From the NCBI GenBank assembly GCA_039621445.1, contig CP154954.1, positions 40,913,572 to 40,977,571 on the forward strand: a stretch of DNA of 64,000 nucleotides. The letters run 5' to 3'. Under the pieces are notes generated by a model. That model was not told where the DNA came from. It saw nothing but the letters and a program-made list of their open reading frames with translations, and made no database searches. The DNA comes from Euglena gracilis. Its lineage: Eukaryota > Euglenida > Euglenophyceae > Euglenales. The position numbers and the translations under genes were made by a program. Below, in pieces: positions 43,040 through 53,480 of this stretch. Each line of letters opens with the position of its first letter. Within the stretch, counting starts at the first letter, position 1.

Positions 43040-43395
43040 GAGTAAACCCCCCAAATACCCCCCGGGGTATTATTTTTTCGCCCGAAGTCCCGGCCCGAGG
43101 GGGGGTATTATTTGGGGGGGGTATTATTTTCCCAAAATTTTCGAAATATTTTGAAGTCCCTTAAAACCCAAAATAGCACCCAAAACCGCCCTTTGGGGTC
43201 ATTTTTTTTTTGCACTTTCTTGTGAAATTTACCTTTTTTTTGGAGGTCAGATGAGCCAGAAAAATCCATTTTTTTCATAATTTGTTGTCGGAAATTGTGA
43301 TTTTTACCTATATTTTTAGGTCAAAAATCCGGGCCTTCGGCCCGAAACCAGGGGAGGGGGGGTATTATTTCGGCGGCCGAATTCGGACCCCAAGG
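43040..43395. repeat. Family G element, uninterrupted copy
   Basis: It runs from CCCCCCAAATACCCCCCGG through AAATAGCACCCAAAACCGC and CTTTGGGGTCATTTTTTT to CCGGGCCTTCGGCCCGAAAC. It shows the pre-insertion state of the copy at 26705-27420. Confidence 0.85.
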
Positions 43396-43450
43396 GCCAA
43401 AATTGGCTTGTAGCTGAACCAAAAAAAAATGCGTCACTTGGGGTCTAGGC

Positions 43451-44113
43451 ATGCACCATCCGGGGAGAGAAGGTCTTCACATTGCCAAAACGAAAGTAGT
43501 CCCGTGGAGCCCAGGGAGTGGCATTGTCCTACTTGGAACACCGGCAACATACCCACAAGCCACAAAAAATGAATTTTTGAAGACATTCTGGGCAGCCAAA
43601 CGGCTTGAACTGAGATGTTTGCTGCGCCGAATTTCTGTTCTGGGGCACTCTCAGTATGAACATTGCTTACTCAGGTCCTCACCAGATGTATGTCGCATCA
43701 TGCACTTGCTCCAAACCACAGATACCACACACGTTCAACAAACACTACGCGACATTAATCATGACCTATCGGAGGCCGTTGAGAATATGATCGGATGCTC
43801 ATTACCTGAAGATCAAGCAGAACAAGTCTTCTTGCCAACAAAACTGGCTGGACTTGGCATCAAGTCACCCCTTCACCATCAGCATGTGGCGCGACTCTGC
43901 TGTATTGCCAGCTATGTGCACAACAAAAACCAATATCACAGCGCATTTCCTGGTAACATGGCAGAAAAGCAATTTCAACATCATGTCACAACACTACGGG
44001 CATACCTTGGACAAGAAGTACAACCGCTGAAGGATTGGTCACACAACCCTGCAATAGTTGGCGGACCGGCCGCTGCAGCTTCCGTTGCCAATTACTGCTG
44101 CTGTTGTATATAG
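43451..44113 (+). pseudogene. LINE-type reverse transcriptase, C-terminal part
   Basis: The frame begins near GREGLHIAKTKVVPW, equivalent to the GL..N..KT segment after the RT palm of non-LTR elements. It continues with VLLGTPATYPQA, LLRSSPDVCRIMHLLQTT, EDQAEQVFLPTKLAGLGI and ARLCCIASYVHN, the order seen in LINE RT thumb regions. The N-terminal RT and endonuclease are missing, cut off at the family G repeat. Truncated and dead. Confidence 0.72.
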
Positions 44114-44638
44114 CGGACTACACAGCGCGGATTCACAAATTCAGCATCAAAATAGCGCAAACCGCTCTCTAACTGTTCTGATGTTTTCCACTGCAGGCTC
44201 CCTCTCTGCACCTATGGTTTCAATTCAAGATTGCGCTTGCGGAACCAAGTCCAAGGTCAAATTGCATCAATTTTCAAGGAATTCAAAAAAAGGCGCTGGA
44301 ACCAAGAAAGTGCAAAAGTCCAAGAATATCAAAAATCCCAAGGGCGGAGCAAGCAAAAGATCAAAAGATTGGCTATCTGCTGGCGCTGGAGGAGCAGTAC
44401 AAGCAAAAAAGGTGTTGGTGCTGGGGTACAAGAAGCTCAAGGGACGCCAAGCCGGACTCCCCCCTCCAACCACTCCCAAAAAAAAGGAGGGCCTTCGGTC
44501 CCCGGGAAACAAATCCTGCGTGGGAAGGGGAGTATCCCGAACCTACCCCTCTCCCCAAAGCCCATCGCGCCTACCCCCCACCCCGCCGGTACCCCCTCAC
44601 GGACCCCCGGTGGCAGCTTCAAAAATTTTATAAATTAA
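44058..44638 (+). pseudogene. Degenerate tail of the LINE fragment, basic
   Basis: Two further plus frames continue the reading after 44060: ITAAVVYSGLHSADSQIQHQ in one, and NQVQGQIASIFKEFKKRRW with a Lys/Arg-rich stretch in the other. Frame changes suggest indels. No Cys-His box is visible. Confidence 0.4.
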
Positions 44639-44679
44639 ACTGGGTGTTTCTGGGTTTTTCCCTTGAAATGACTACCCCC

Positions 44680-44945
44680 CCCAAATAGAGGGGGGGTCAC
44701 GTTAGGGGGTGGGGAGTCCTCAAGCCCCCCCCCAATTGTCCACCCCCCATGTCTCACCCCCCTCCACCCTTCAGGCACAAAAAAAGTGGCCGGCCCAGGG
44801 AAGCGGACATTTGGGGGGGGGGTCAAATTTGCTTTCGGCGCCTTCGGTGTCGCAAATTTCCACTTTCTTTGAGGGGGCAATTTTGGCAAACCGTTTTGGT
44901 CAATTTGGGGGGGGGGGGCACTGAGAGGGGGGTGAGGCATTTCCC
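44680..44945. repeat. Family F repeat
   Basis: AAAAAGTGGCCGGCCC, TTTCGGCGCCTTCGGTGTCG and a GAGGGGGGTGAGG end match the order at 37560-37720 and 53630-53822. Confidence 0.65.
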
Positions 44946-45027
44946 CCTGTGCATGTGACGATTCTTTCCGCACCTTCTGCAGATTCAATTTCAAGAAAAG
45001 AGGATTTATTGAGGTTGAGATTTACCA

Positions 45028-45243
45028 GTGGAACCTGATTTTGAAGATTTGGATGATGATTGCTACGAAGGTGATGTCTCTCACGAGGTCAAAAATGGCA
45101 CTATTGAGTGTTTTTTGATTCAGCAAGGGAAAGCACGAGGTTTGACAGAAATTGAAACAATGGCCAATTTTGCTTTTAATGGGGTTTTTTTGAACCCCAC
45201 TTTATTTTTTTTGCCAATCAACGGAACCAAAATCTTGTGGTGA
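45028..45243 (+). pseudogene. Repeat-borne acidic ORF fragment, paralogue of 6882-7097
   Basis: The frame reads EPDFEDLDDDCYEGDVSHEV, KNGTIECFLIQQGKARGL, then NFAFNGVFLNPTLFFLPING. It is the better-preserved copy. DNA similarity to 6760-7060 extends from CTGCAGATTCA at about 44980 through TTTGCCAATCAACGG. The protein is not recognised. Confidence 0.5.
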
Positions 45244-45244
45244 C

Positions 45245-45650
45245 CCAAAGGTAGAAAAGGTGTTGGAGGATGCAAAAGGAAAACGGCAGATCGATGAACA
45301 TCATAACAGTATGGTATCATGTTATGTCTGGTAGCATTCTGTTTGTATGCTATCATACCCCCCCCCCTTATTGTCCCCCCCCCTTATCATAGTGGGCCGG
45401 CCTGTTTTTTTTGACGTTGTTTTTTTTGTTTTTTTTAATTCTAACAATGTTTTTTTAAGAAAAACAAAAAACGCCCAGTGGGTTTTGCATGGAAAAATTT
45501 TTGAATGCACATTTTCAATGATTTTTGGCAACTTCTGGGTAATTTCTGCCAAAAACATCCTTCCACAAAAATGAAAAAAGTCATAAAGTTCCATTTTTGT
45601 TGCATTTTTGGATGTTTTTGACCATTTTTGGCAGTTTTGAACTTAGTAGG
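45245..45650. other. AT-rich stretch, nothing recognised
   Basis: T runs and TTTTTTGTTTTTTTT dominate. A similar T-rich segment with AAGAAAAACA occurs at 47330-47410, and both lie next to CCGGTTCGGGC palindrome regions, so they may belong to one element type. Confidence 0.4.
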
Positions 45651-45654
45651 ATTC

Positions 45655-46130
45655 TGTGTCAAGAACTGTGTTTGGGCCAAGAGTTAGGGGGAGCCCAGGG
45701 GCGGGGACCGCGGCGCCGAAGGCGCCGTGGTCGCCCCTGGGCCCCCCTAAAACCTTGGCCCAAAACACTGTTCTTGTTCGTGTTTGGGCCGATTTCGAGA
45801 CTTTAAAAGTCTTAAATCTTCGCCCAAAACACGGTTTCTATATCGAGAACTGTGTCCCAGACGCCGGTTCGGGCGGGAAACCTGTGCCTGGGACGCCGGT
45901 TCGGGCGGTAGCCCGAACCGGCGTCCCAGGCACAGGTTTCCCGCCCGAACCGGCGTCTGGGACACAGTTTTTGAAACCGTGGCTAGGGGGCTCCGGTTTC
46001 ATGCCCGAACCGGCGGCTAGGGAATCACGGCCAATTTCGCCCAAAATACCCATGTTTGGGGCAGTTTTGGGCGATTTTGGCCCAAATGGGCGGCCGGTCA
46101 AAAATGGCAGATTTCATACTTATGAAGGCA
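45655..46130. repeat. Palindrome-rich element with CCGGTTCGGGC modules
   Basis: AGCCCAGGGGCG at about 45691 is inverted at about 45733 around a CGGCGCCGAAGGCGCCG core. The long palindrome at 45848-45969 follows, then GGCTCCGGTTTCATGCCCG. Words such as TTTGGGCC and CCCAAAACAC recur. No coding capacity. Confidence 0.7.
45848..45969. repeat. Perfect 59-base-arm palindrome with 4-base loop
   Basis: Bases 45848-45906 are the exact reverse complement of 45911-45969; the loop is GGTA. Each arm holds two GACGCCGGTTCGGGC modules. Arms this long without a mismatch imply recent origin or continuing gene conversion. Confidence 0.98.
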
Positions 46131-46139
46131 TGTCACCCA

Positions 46140-46975
46140 TTAATCGAAAGCTCTTTTAAAGGGCTTTCGACAGATGGCCACAGGATTCGGCCATAATCAT
46201 GCTTGTGCTTACCAACCGGGGGGGGGAGGGGGGGGTGGGTGCTATAGGGTGCCTGCCCCTAGCAGGCACACCCCCCCCCCCCGGGGGGGATAGGGGTCCG
46301 GGCCGGACCCAGAAAATTTTCATTGAAAATGGCCGTTTCCGGGCCCCCGGCGCCTTCGGCGCCGGGGTCGGAGGGGGGGAGATCAGGCGGTGAACTTTGG
46401 GTTTTTCGGGCGGGACCCCCCCCACCCCCCCCCCTCTTCATTGGAAATACATGGCGGTGAACTTCACCGGTGAAGTTTCTCCATTGAAATTCCTTTAGGG
46501 GCGAAGCCCCCCAACCCCCCCCCCACCCCTGCCTAATCTCCGGGGTGCCTGCTAGGGGCAGGCACCCCCCGAAACCCTACCCCCCCCCCCGGGGGGGGGG
46601 TCGGATCGGGTGCTATGGGGTGCCTGCCCCTAGCACCCCCCCCCCCCCCCCGTGGGGTAGGCACCCGACTAAGCACAAGCCTGGCCATAATGCACGCAGC
46701 GCTTATTTTCAGCGATCGTGTATTCCAAAATTTGACATCCTAATTTGTCAAAACCCACAGCTCAGGTTGCATATTGCATGTCAAACGAAAGGTCTCGCCA
46801 ACACCTTTCGCTTGGTACCCACAGAACTCAGCCAGATTTCAAAGCGCCCTCAAAATCAGCGATCGCATTTTTCCGCATTTTTCGGACCCCATTTGCATAT
46901 CTGAAATTCCACTTTTCAGCTGCCATGTTGCCCATCGATCGAAAGCTCCTCTCAAGGGCTTTCTGCAGATGGCCT
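46140..46975. repeat. Pair of diverged copies of a hairpin site, with family C between
   Basis: ATCGAAAGCTCTTTTAAAGG with GCTTTCGACAGATGGCC (46140-46183) recurs as ATCGAAAGCTCCTCTCAAGG with GCTTTCTGCAGATGGCC (46934-46973). Each forms a CGAAAGC/GCTTTCG-type hairpin. Confidence 0.7.
46200..46690. repeat. Family C repeats
   Basis: GGTGCCTGCCCCTAGCAGGC occurs at 46249 and in inverted form at 46554-46568, with TAGGGTGCCTGCCCC again near 46618. A CCGGCGCCTTCGGCGCCGG palindrome lies at about 46349, and AACTTCACCGGTGAAGTT, a perfect palindrome, at about 46453. Confidence 0.72.
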
Positions 46976-47157
46976 TAGATTTCTGTCATGCTGCGTGGTA
47001 TTCTATTTCAGAAATTCTCCAAAACTGGCCAAAAGGAAATTGTTGCTCAAAAAACCCCAATTTTTGGCCCAACACCACCCAAAAACTGCTAAAATATGAA
47101 TGCCACCTGTCTACAAACCCTTTTGGACACTTTTTGGCACTTTTTATTTTGGGTCCC

Positions 47158-47280
47158 CCAGACGCCGGTTTCCCGCCCGAACCGGCGTCTGGGACGCCGG
47201 TTCGGCGCAGAAATTTCCCGCCCGAACCGGCGTCCCAGACGCCGGTTCGGGCATGAAACCGGAGCCCCCAGACACGGTTT
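47158..47280. repeat. Second cluster of GACGCCGGTTCGGGC modules
   Basis: GACGCCGGTTTCCCGCCC, GAACCGGCGTCTGGGACGCC, TTTCCCGCCCGAACCGG and GGTTCGGGCATGAAACCGG follow one another in alternating orientation. The last matches the right flank of the 45848 palindrome inverted. Confidence 0.85.
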
Positions 47281-47404
47281 CAAAGTATGGTTTGGGAGTT
47301 TCATAACGAGTTTTTTCAATGAAATTTTCCTTTTGTTTTTTTTTGATGTTTTTTTTACTGTTTTTTTTTAAGAAAAACACGTTGTTTTGTTTTTTTTAAA
47401 AAAA

Positions 47405-47650
47405 ACAAAAAAAATGCCCACTATGCCCCTTATTGTCCCTGGGCCCCGGCCGACGGGGGATTTTTTGGCCCGGCCAATGAAAATTCCTTTGGTACCCCCT
47501 TAAAAAAAAAATTTTTTTTAAAAAAAATTTTTTTTTGGGGGGGGGATTTAAAAAAATTTTTTTTTTTTTTTTTGGGGGGGTAAAATTGGCCCCCACCCAT
47601 TGTTGTCCGGTCGGGCCTCCCGGGGAGAAGTGGGTGGGACAATAAGGGGG
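47405..47650. repeat. Family I element
   Basis: CCCCTTATTGTCCCTGGGCC at 47424 pairs with GGGACAATAAGGGGGG at 47636. The interior has long A and T runs. Larger copy at 48668-49020. Confidence 0.75.
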
Positions 47651-47659
47651 GGGGGGTAT

Positions 47660-48600
47660 TGGATCATTTTTCAGATGTGAGATTGAGGCAAGCGTTCCAG
47701 GAAAAGCCGCCCGAAATTTGCACCGGAAAATTGCCGAAATTTCGCTGTTCGGGGGTGTTGACCAGCAGTTTTTCCAGCAATAATCGGGTTTCTGGGGCCC
47801 GGGAGCCCAGCTAACCCGCTCCCGGAGGCTAGTCGCATTTATTGGCAACCCCGCTTTTCTTGGGATTGAGGCAATCTGGCCCCGAAAATCACGCCCCCAC
47901 GCCTCGATTTCACAGATAAAAAATTGTTAAAATTTTGCAATTCGGGGGGGGGGGGTTGAGCAGTTGTATTCCCCCTCCCCAAATAGCAAAATTTTGACAA
48001 TTTTTTGGGCGTCCGTCGGGGAGTGGTGTGTGCAAGACTGGGCATTCAATTCGCTCGTGAAAATTTTCCATCGTGAAATTTATGGCCGGCCGTTGAAAAT
48101 TTCACGCATTTTTTTCAAAAATTTCATTTGTACTTAGTATGGAAGACGTATTTTCCTTCGTTTGCCCTATTGCTCGGAACGAAGATTTGATTTTCTGAAA
48201 AAATAAAAAATCGTGAAATTTGCCCAGTCTTGGGTGTGTGCCAAACCGTGTCACCTGCCCCCCGGGACCAGGTCAGTTGGGTTCCCCACCCCCCAAAACC
48301 CCAGAGTCACCTGAACCGCTGCTGGTCAACATCCCACAATGGCAAAATTATGGCAATTTTTTGGTGTAAATCGGGGGCGATTGTTCGCTGCACGACCACT
48401 ATCCCCCCAAACGTCAGGGTCAGATTTTTTTTCGTGAAGGGTCAGGTCCCGGGGGCTGTTCTGGCACCCCACATTTCCTTCAACCTGGCCCTGAAAATCA
48501 CGTCCCCCGACCCGATCGACAGCCTCAAAATTGTCAAAGTTCTGCAATTCGGGGGGTTGAGCAACCGTTTTCCCACCTCGAAAGGCAAAATTTTGATAAC
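47660..48600. repeat. Family E copies
   Basis: TTGAGGCAATCTGGCCCCG, GTTGACCAGCAG, CAGGTCAGTTGGGTTCCCC and CCTGAACCGCTGCTGGTCAA recur at 47680-47960 and 48235-48560. Between them, 48040-48230, is AT-rich DNA with repeated CGTGAAATTT. Confidence 0.7.
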
Positions 48601-48667
48601 CTTTGGGTGTTAATCGGGGCTGGGGGGGGTCCCGGAAACCCTCCTCCTCATCTGCCTCGTTGAAGTT

Positions 48668-49020
48668 AGCTTACCCCCCTTATTGCCCCCCCCCCCCTAT
48701 TGTCCCTGGGCCCTGGCCGATGGGGGGTTTTTTGGCTCGGCCAATGAAATTCCTTTGGTTGTCCCTCGTGGTTCGGGACGCGGGGGGGGACGGGGGGGGG
48801 ACACGCGGGGGGGGGGACTGTGGCCCAACTACCCCCATATGTTTTCCTTGGAGTCGCCCAAATTTGCATGTAATTTTCCTTTGGTTGACCAAAAAATGTG
48901 CCTGGCCAGAGTCCGGGACGTGGGGGGGACGCGGGGGGGGGACGCGGGGGGGACACAGGGGGAACACCCCCTTATTGTCCGATCGGGCCTCCCGGGGGCA
49001 GGTCAGTGGGACAAAAAGGG
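48668..49020. repeat. Family I element with (GACGCGGGGGG)n
   Basis: It starts CCCCCTTATTGCCCC and ends TCAGTGGGACAAAAAGGGGG. It has GGGACGCGGGGGGGACGGGG at about 48776 and GGGACGTGGGGGGGACGCGG at about 48916 around GTTTTCCTTGGAGTCGCCC. An inverted inner copy is at 52486-52710. Confidence 0.78.
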
Positions 49021-49039
49021 GGGGTAACTAACTTTATTT

Positions 49040-49440
49040 CACCACCTCACCCCCCCCCTCAAGGTGGCCACCCTCCAGGCATCGTGGGACCCAAATGGCC
49101 ACTCCGGGGGGGGACACTTTGGAGTGAAGTTACCTTAACTTCACTTGTGAAGTTGACTTCGCTGGTGAAGTTACACCTAACACTCACAATTTTGGGACGT
49201 CCCGCCAAAATTGTTGGCCACTTTTGCCACAATTTTGGGCTCTTTTGCCAAAACGCCTGGGACCTTTCGCCAAAATTTTTGGGACCGTTGCCGAATTTTT
49301 GGGATTCCATTGCAGGGATTTTGGTACTCGGCGGTCAAAATTTTTGGGACTTTTTGCAAAAGCTCTCTGAATCCAACAAATCACTCTCTGAACAAACCAT
49401 TGCAACCCCACGGCTCTTCCAAGCAACACAGCTGATGTAA
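49040..49440. repeat. Family F fragment and a GAAGTT/TTTTGGGA-rich stretch
   Basis: AAGGTGGCCACCCTCC, AAATGGCCACTCCGG and AACTTCACTTGTGAAGTT occur to 49175. CAAAATTTTTGGGAC and TTTTGCCA words repeat to 49370. No coding signal. Confidence 0.55.
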
Positions 49441-49640
49441 ATCATACCCAGTGTTCGGGGGAACACCACATTTTTTTCACCGAACCCAAGGTATGGAACT
49501 TATTTTCCATATCTTGGACACCATCTTGGACACCAAATTAGGAACTGGCCGAGAAAGAGGTGCTGCCTGGACCCCCCCCAGGGGGTGGCAGGGATGATCA
49601 ATTGACCGCCAGCGCAGGGAAGTGAATTACCGCGATCAAC
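49441..49640. repeat. Family J copy
   Basis: GAACACCACATTTTTTTCACC, GGACACCAAATTAGGAACTG and GCGATCAACTGGGGGCC follow the order at 7085-7340. Confidence 0.72.
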
Positions 49641-50330
49641 TGGGGGCCTCAGGTTGATTACCTTTTCGGGGCCAGACTGCCTCAATGCCAGGAAATGGGG
49701 GGGGGGTGCCAAAAAGTACGACCAGCAAATATGGTCGCACTGGTGAGATGACGGTCTTCATCGCAGAGTCCCCGTGACTCGGCACCTGACACACAAAGTA
49801 CACGAGCTCCGACTGCGGAACAAGGCGCAGCTGCGTCCAGTTCCACAGTCACGCCAGCAGTGGTTCCGGGTATAATGGATTTTGGGGGGAGCAGACAATA
49901 TCACATGTGTCGGTGTGTGTACAACGACATGACTTGTTGCAGGTGGTGGTGCTGCTTCGATCACAGTCGATTTGGGTGTTGTCACCACTTCAGGTGTTTG
50001 TACAGGTAGTTGTTTCCGTGAAGACCCCCCGAATTACGAAACATTGGCAATTTCCGGTTGGTTGATATAAAAACCGGAGGTGGGTGAGGGGGGGGTGGGG
50101 GGGGGGGGGGGGAGTGGGGCGTGATTTTCAGGGCCAGATTGCCTCAATGCCAGGAAATAGGTGGTGCCAAAGAGCGCAACCAGCCCTTGGTACCAGATCG
50201 GCTTGATTCCCCGCTCTCAGAAACCGCATTAATGCCAGGACACTTGCGACTTCAACTTCCCACAATAACGAAATTTTTGGCAATTTTTCGGTGCCAATTG
50301 CGGCAACCAAACCGGATCTTATAAACCCCG
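49641..50330. repeat. Family E copies
   Basis: GCCAGACTGCCTCAATGCCA and AGCAGTGGTTCCGGGTATAA near the left, and TTTTCAGGGCCAGATTGCC near 50120, mark two copies in opposite arrangement. 50085-50117 is a near-pure G run. Confidence 0.65.
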
Positions 50331-50672
50331 GGGGTTTACAAATAGGGGTGGGGTATACCTTAGGGGGTGGGGGGATGATACTCAGAAAATGTATATCTCA
50401 GGTAGGCTATTACCCTACAGAACAATCCTCGCAGGTCGCATGTCAATAAAATTTCAAAAAAAACAAACCACAGGCTGTGACAGCTTTGGGGTTTCTGCCC
50501 TGTTCCTGGCCAATTGTTGTGGCCCAAGGGGTGGTTATAAGATTGGGGGGGGGGCAGGTGTCACTCCCAAAATGGTGAGAGTTCTGCACAGAAAGGGAAA
50601 ACAAAACGCAGCCGAAGGGGGGAAATGCCTGTGTCTGGGGAGAATGGATGAAGACCAGTGCCTCCGGGATCT

Positions 50673-51017
50673 GTTAAAAACGTGTTCAGCCCGCCAAATG
50701 CCTGCCCTGAAATTCGTGGTCATGAACACGTTTTCTATGAGGGCATTTGTGGCAATGACACGTTTTCAGTGAAGGCATCTGTGTTCAGGCACGTTTTCAA
50801 TGAGGGCGCAGTTTTTTGGGTCCGAATTTCACAAAATCGCGTTTTTGACCCCTTGCGTGAATCATGACCACGAATTTCAGGGCAGGCATTTGGCGGGCTC
50901 TGAACACGTTTTTAAACAAATTGTGGCTGAGCCCAGATTTCAGCCTGAAAACGTGTTCAGGGGGCCCCCTGGCTGAACACGTTTTCAGGCTGAAATCTGG
51001 GCTCAGCCACAATTTGT
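50673..51017. repeat. Nested palindromes with AACACGTTTT motifs
   Basis: The outer arms 50673-50724 and 50863-50917 match over about 52 bases with two single-base differences. Next to them 50917-50960 and 50973-51016 are exact 44-base inverted repeats with a GGGGCCCCCTGG loop. ACACGTTTTC or its complement occurs in every arm and in the outer loop (50726, 50758, 50791). Confidence 0.96.
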
Positions 51018-51365
51018 GTATAGAAAGACATCAGGTGCCACTTCCACATTGTTGACAAATCCCTGAGAGAAACAGGCAAAAACGGCAGTTGAACCTCCAA
51101 AGCAACTGTCACCTGGCACGTCGACTGCCCTGGCAACTTCCCACAAAGGCGCAGTTCCAAAAAAAACTACAATTATGCCAAAGAATAGATTTTTTGACCC
51201 CGAAACCCCCCAAAAAACACAAAAACAGCAACGTGCATCTGCGTCGGGAAAGAAAAATTTTCTGGTAATTTTGAGGGGGGTTCTGGACCTCCCCCCCACC
51301 CACCCTGAGAAGGGGTTGGGGCTGGTTGCCCCTTAACGCTCGCTTAGTACCATGGGGTTGGCTGG
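51018..51365. other. Unassigned stretch
   Basis: No recognised repeat or exon. Confidence 0.4.
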
Positions 51366-51560
51366 ATGCAGGAACTGCATCGACTTTCGGCAGGCCACAC
51401 TGTCACGTCTTCTGGCGGGGGCACCGCAGCAGCACGGCGGGATCCTTCGCCCGCTGCGCTGCGCTGCGTCCCGCTGCGCGGCGGCCCTGAGCTGCGGCCG
51501 GGGCCCGCTTCGGCCGCTCCGGCAGCCGGCGGTGGCGCCGCTGCCGCCTGGCAACCCCAA
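51366..51560. CDS. GC-rich exon-like block, strand ambiguous
   Basis: The plus strand can read CRNCIDFRQATLSRLLAGAP after a GGATGCAG-type acceptor. The minus strand reads PRPQLRAAAQRDAAQRSG. Both have many codons ending in G or C. The contrast with flanking composition suggests coding, but I cannot choose the strand. Confidence 0.3.
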
Positions 51561-51754
51561 TGGATGTCCCATGGAACACAACACCGCACAAAAGTAACAC
51601 AAAACGGGGTAATGAAACCCGGCAAACCTGCCTAACCTTCAGGGGGGGAGCGGTTGCTCCAACGCACAAACCACCATGCGACCGGCATCAGCAGGGTCAT
51701 CAGGATGGGTCGGTTCGCAGTGTTTCGGCCGCACCGGCCATTTGCTCGTTTCAG

Positions 51755-51935
51755 ATGCACTAGCAGCCATTTGCTGCACTAGCAGCCATTTGCTGCACCA
51801 GCGGCCATTTGCTTGCTTCGGCCTCGCCGGCGGCCATTTGCTTGCTTCAACCTCGCCGACGGCCATTTGCTTGCTTCGGCCGCACTAGCAGCCATTTGCT
51901 CCACCGGTGGCCATTTGCTCGCTTCGGCAACACTG
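51755..51935. repeat. GGCCATTTGC(T)TGCTTCGG minisatellite
   Basis: AGCAGCCATTTGCTGCACT and GGCCATTTGCTTGCTTCGGC units repeat about seven times with 21- to 45-base spacing. Confidence 0.85.
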
Positions 51936-52485
51936 GGCCACGTCACTTCAGTCACCTTGAGCCAAGTTACAAGTGCCTGGCCGGGACATCATACGCCTGG
52001 TGGTGGCAGTATGTGGGCCCATTGGCACCCTGGCAGAAAAACCCCAGGCTGAAACTTTGGGAAATACCGGAACGGCAGTGCCAAAATTTGGGGGAAAACA
52101 AACAGTGCCAGAAAAATGCAGAAACCACAAAGCAAAATTGCTGGAGGGCACCCTCCCCGCCAGCCAGCTCAAATCCAGCCAGCAGCCCAAATTCGGGCTG
52201 GGAGCCCCCTCAGGGGGGGGGGGGGTCGAGTGAAATAAAGTTGGGTCCAGCCCGGCCTCTGGCCGCCCGCTAGCTGGCCAGCCAACTGGGCTGCCCAGCT
52301 CACCTATCTATGCATCCCCCCATCACAGCTTCCTCCATCTCAGCCCCCAGCCTTGATCCAGGTCCATCCATCCAAAAATGTGTTAAAAAATTTGGTTTTC
52401 ATCGACCCAACCCAGCCAGCCCGCTCCAGCCCCGGACCCCCCTGGATCACAAAATTGTTATTTATACACACATATGTTATTCTTA
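51936..52485. other. Unassigned stretch
   Basis: No recognised feature apart from a G run at 52215. Confidence 0.4.
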
Positions 52486-52710
52486 ATAGTATGGGGGTGT
52501 TCCCCCCGCGTCCCCCCCGCGTCCCCCCCCGCGTCCCCCCCGCGTCCCGGATTTTGGCCGGGCATGTTTTTTTGGTTGACCAAAGGAAAATTACATGCAA
52601 ATTTGGGTGACGCCAAAGAAAACGTGTGGGGTGGTTGGGCCTTGGTCCCCCCCCGCGTCCCCCCCGCGTCCCCCCCCGCGTCCCCCCCCGCGTCCCGAAC
52701 CACCCCCTAT
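52486..52710. repeat. Family I inner segment, inverted, flanked by (CGCGTCCCCCC)n
   Basis: CCCCGCGTCCCCCC repeats at 52505-52550 and 52648-52700 flank GTTGACCAAAGGAAAATTAC, the inverse of 48860-48890. Confidence 0.78.
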
Positions 52711-53030
52711 AAAACTTTTATATAATACACATAATATTTTAATTAAATTAATAATTACAATTGGGGGTGCTGGGAGGGAGTACCAGGGGTGGGGGGTTGG
52801 TGCTTGAAAAAAAACTTGCGAAAAATTTCTATTATGTTGGCGGGATTTTTTGGAGGGGGTTATGAAAACGGTTACCTTCGCCGTTTGCATGTGTTGCCGG
52901 GGTGCTGGGAGGGAATATCAGGGATGGGAGAGGACGGTGCTCAAAAAAACCTTGAAAAAAGGAAATTTTTGGCGGGCGACCATCAGGGCGGGGGGTGACC
53001 CATGGACCCATGTAAATGCAGGGTAAATTG
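52711..53030. repeat. Short direct repeat of GGGTGCTGGGAGGGA
   Basis: GGGGGTGCTGGGAGGGAGTAC (52763) and GGGGTGCTGGGAGGGAATAT (52899), each followed by CAGGGGTGGG or CAGGGATGGG and a GTGCTTGAAAAAAA-like stretch, indicate a diverged duplication of about 136 bases. Confidence 0.6.
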
Positions 53031-53159
53031 AGTACCCCCCCCCTAATTGTCACCCCTCCCTAACAGTCGCCAGGGGGGGTCAAAACGTTCCCGGGGGGGT
53101 GCCAAGGGGGGGTCACGTTATTTCCATGGCCCGAAGCCCTTCTTGAAAATCGACTGATA

Positions 53160-53480
53160 TTACCATCCCCCCCCCCCCGAGTTAGTCACCCCCCCCCCTG
53201 TTGGTCACCTTTGGGCCCCCGGGCAAAAGGTTTTTTTTGAAGGGATATATTTTTCTTTGAAAAAAAAGCCGAATTCGGCCGTCGCAATTTTTTTTTTTTG
53301 CAGGTTGCCATCCATGAAATGGGCCCTGGAATGCCAAAAACAACCTTGAAACCCCCTAGGGTTTGGGTGGGGGAGGGCAAAATTTGGGCATAAATTGCCC
53401 CCACCCCCCGAGTTAGTCACCCCCCCCCTATTGGTCACTCTGGCCGAATTTCCCTTCCAGGGGGGTGACTAACTCGGGGG
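53160..53480. repeat. Family H, GAGTTAGTCACCCCCC in both orientations
   Basis: CGAGTTAGTCACCCCCCCC occurs at about 53178 and 53408 and inverted as GGGGGGTGACTAACTCGG at about 53460. TTGGTCAC follows both forward copies. A G/C hairpin cluster with AT-rich interior. Confidence 0.75.

Noticed and set aside
47500-47575. Possible terminator or structured RNA in the A/T/G homopolymer block
   Set aside because: Runs of A, T and G here belong to the family I repeat interior and give no defined fold.
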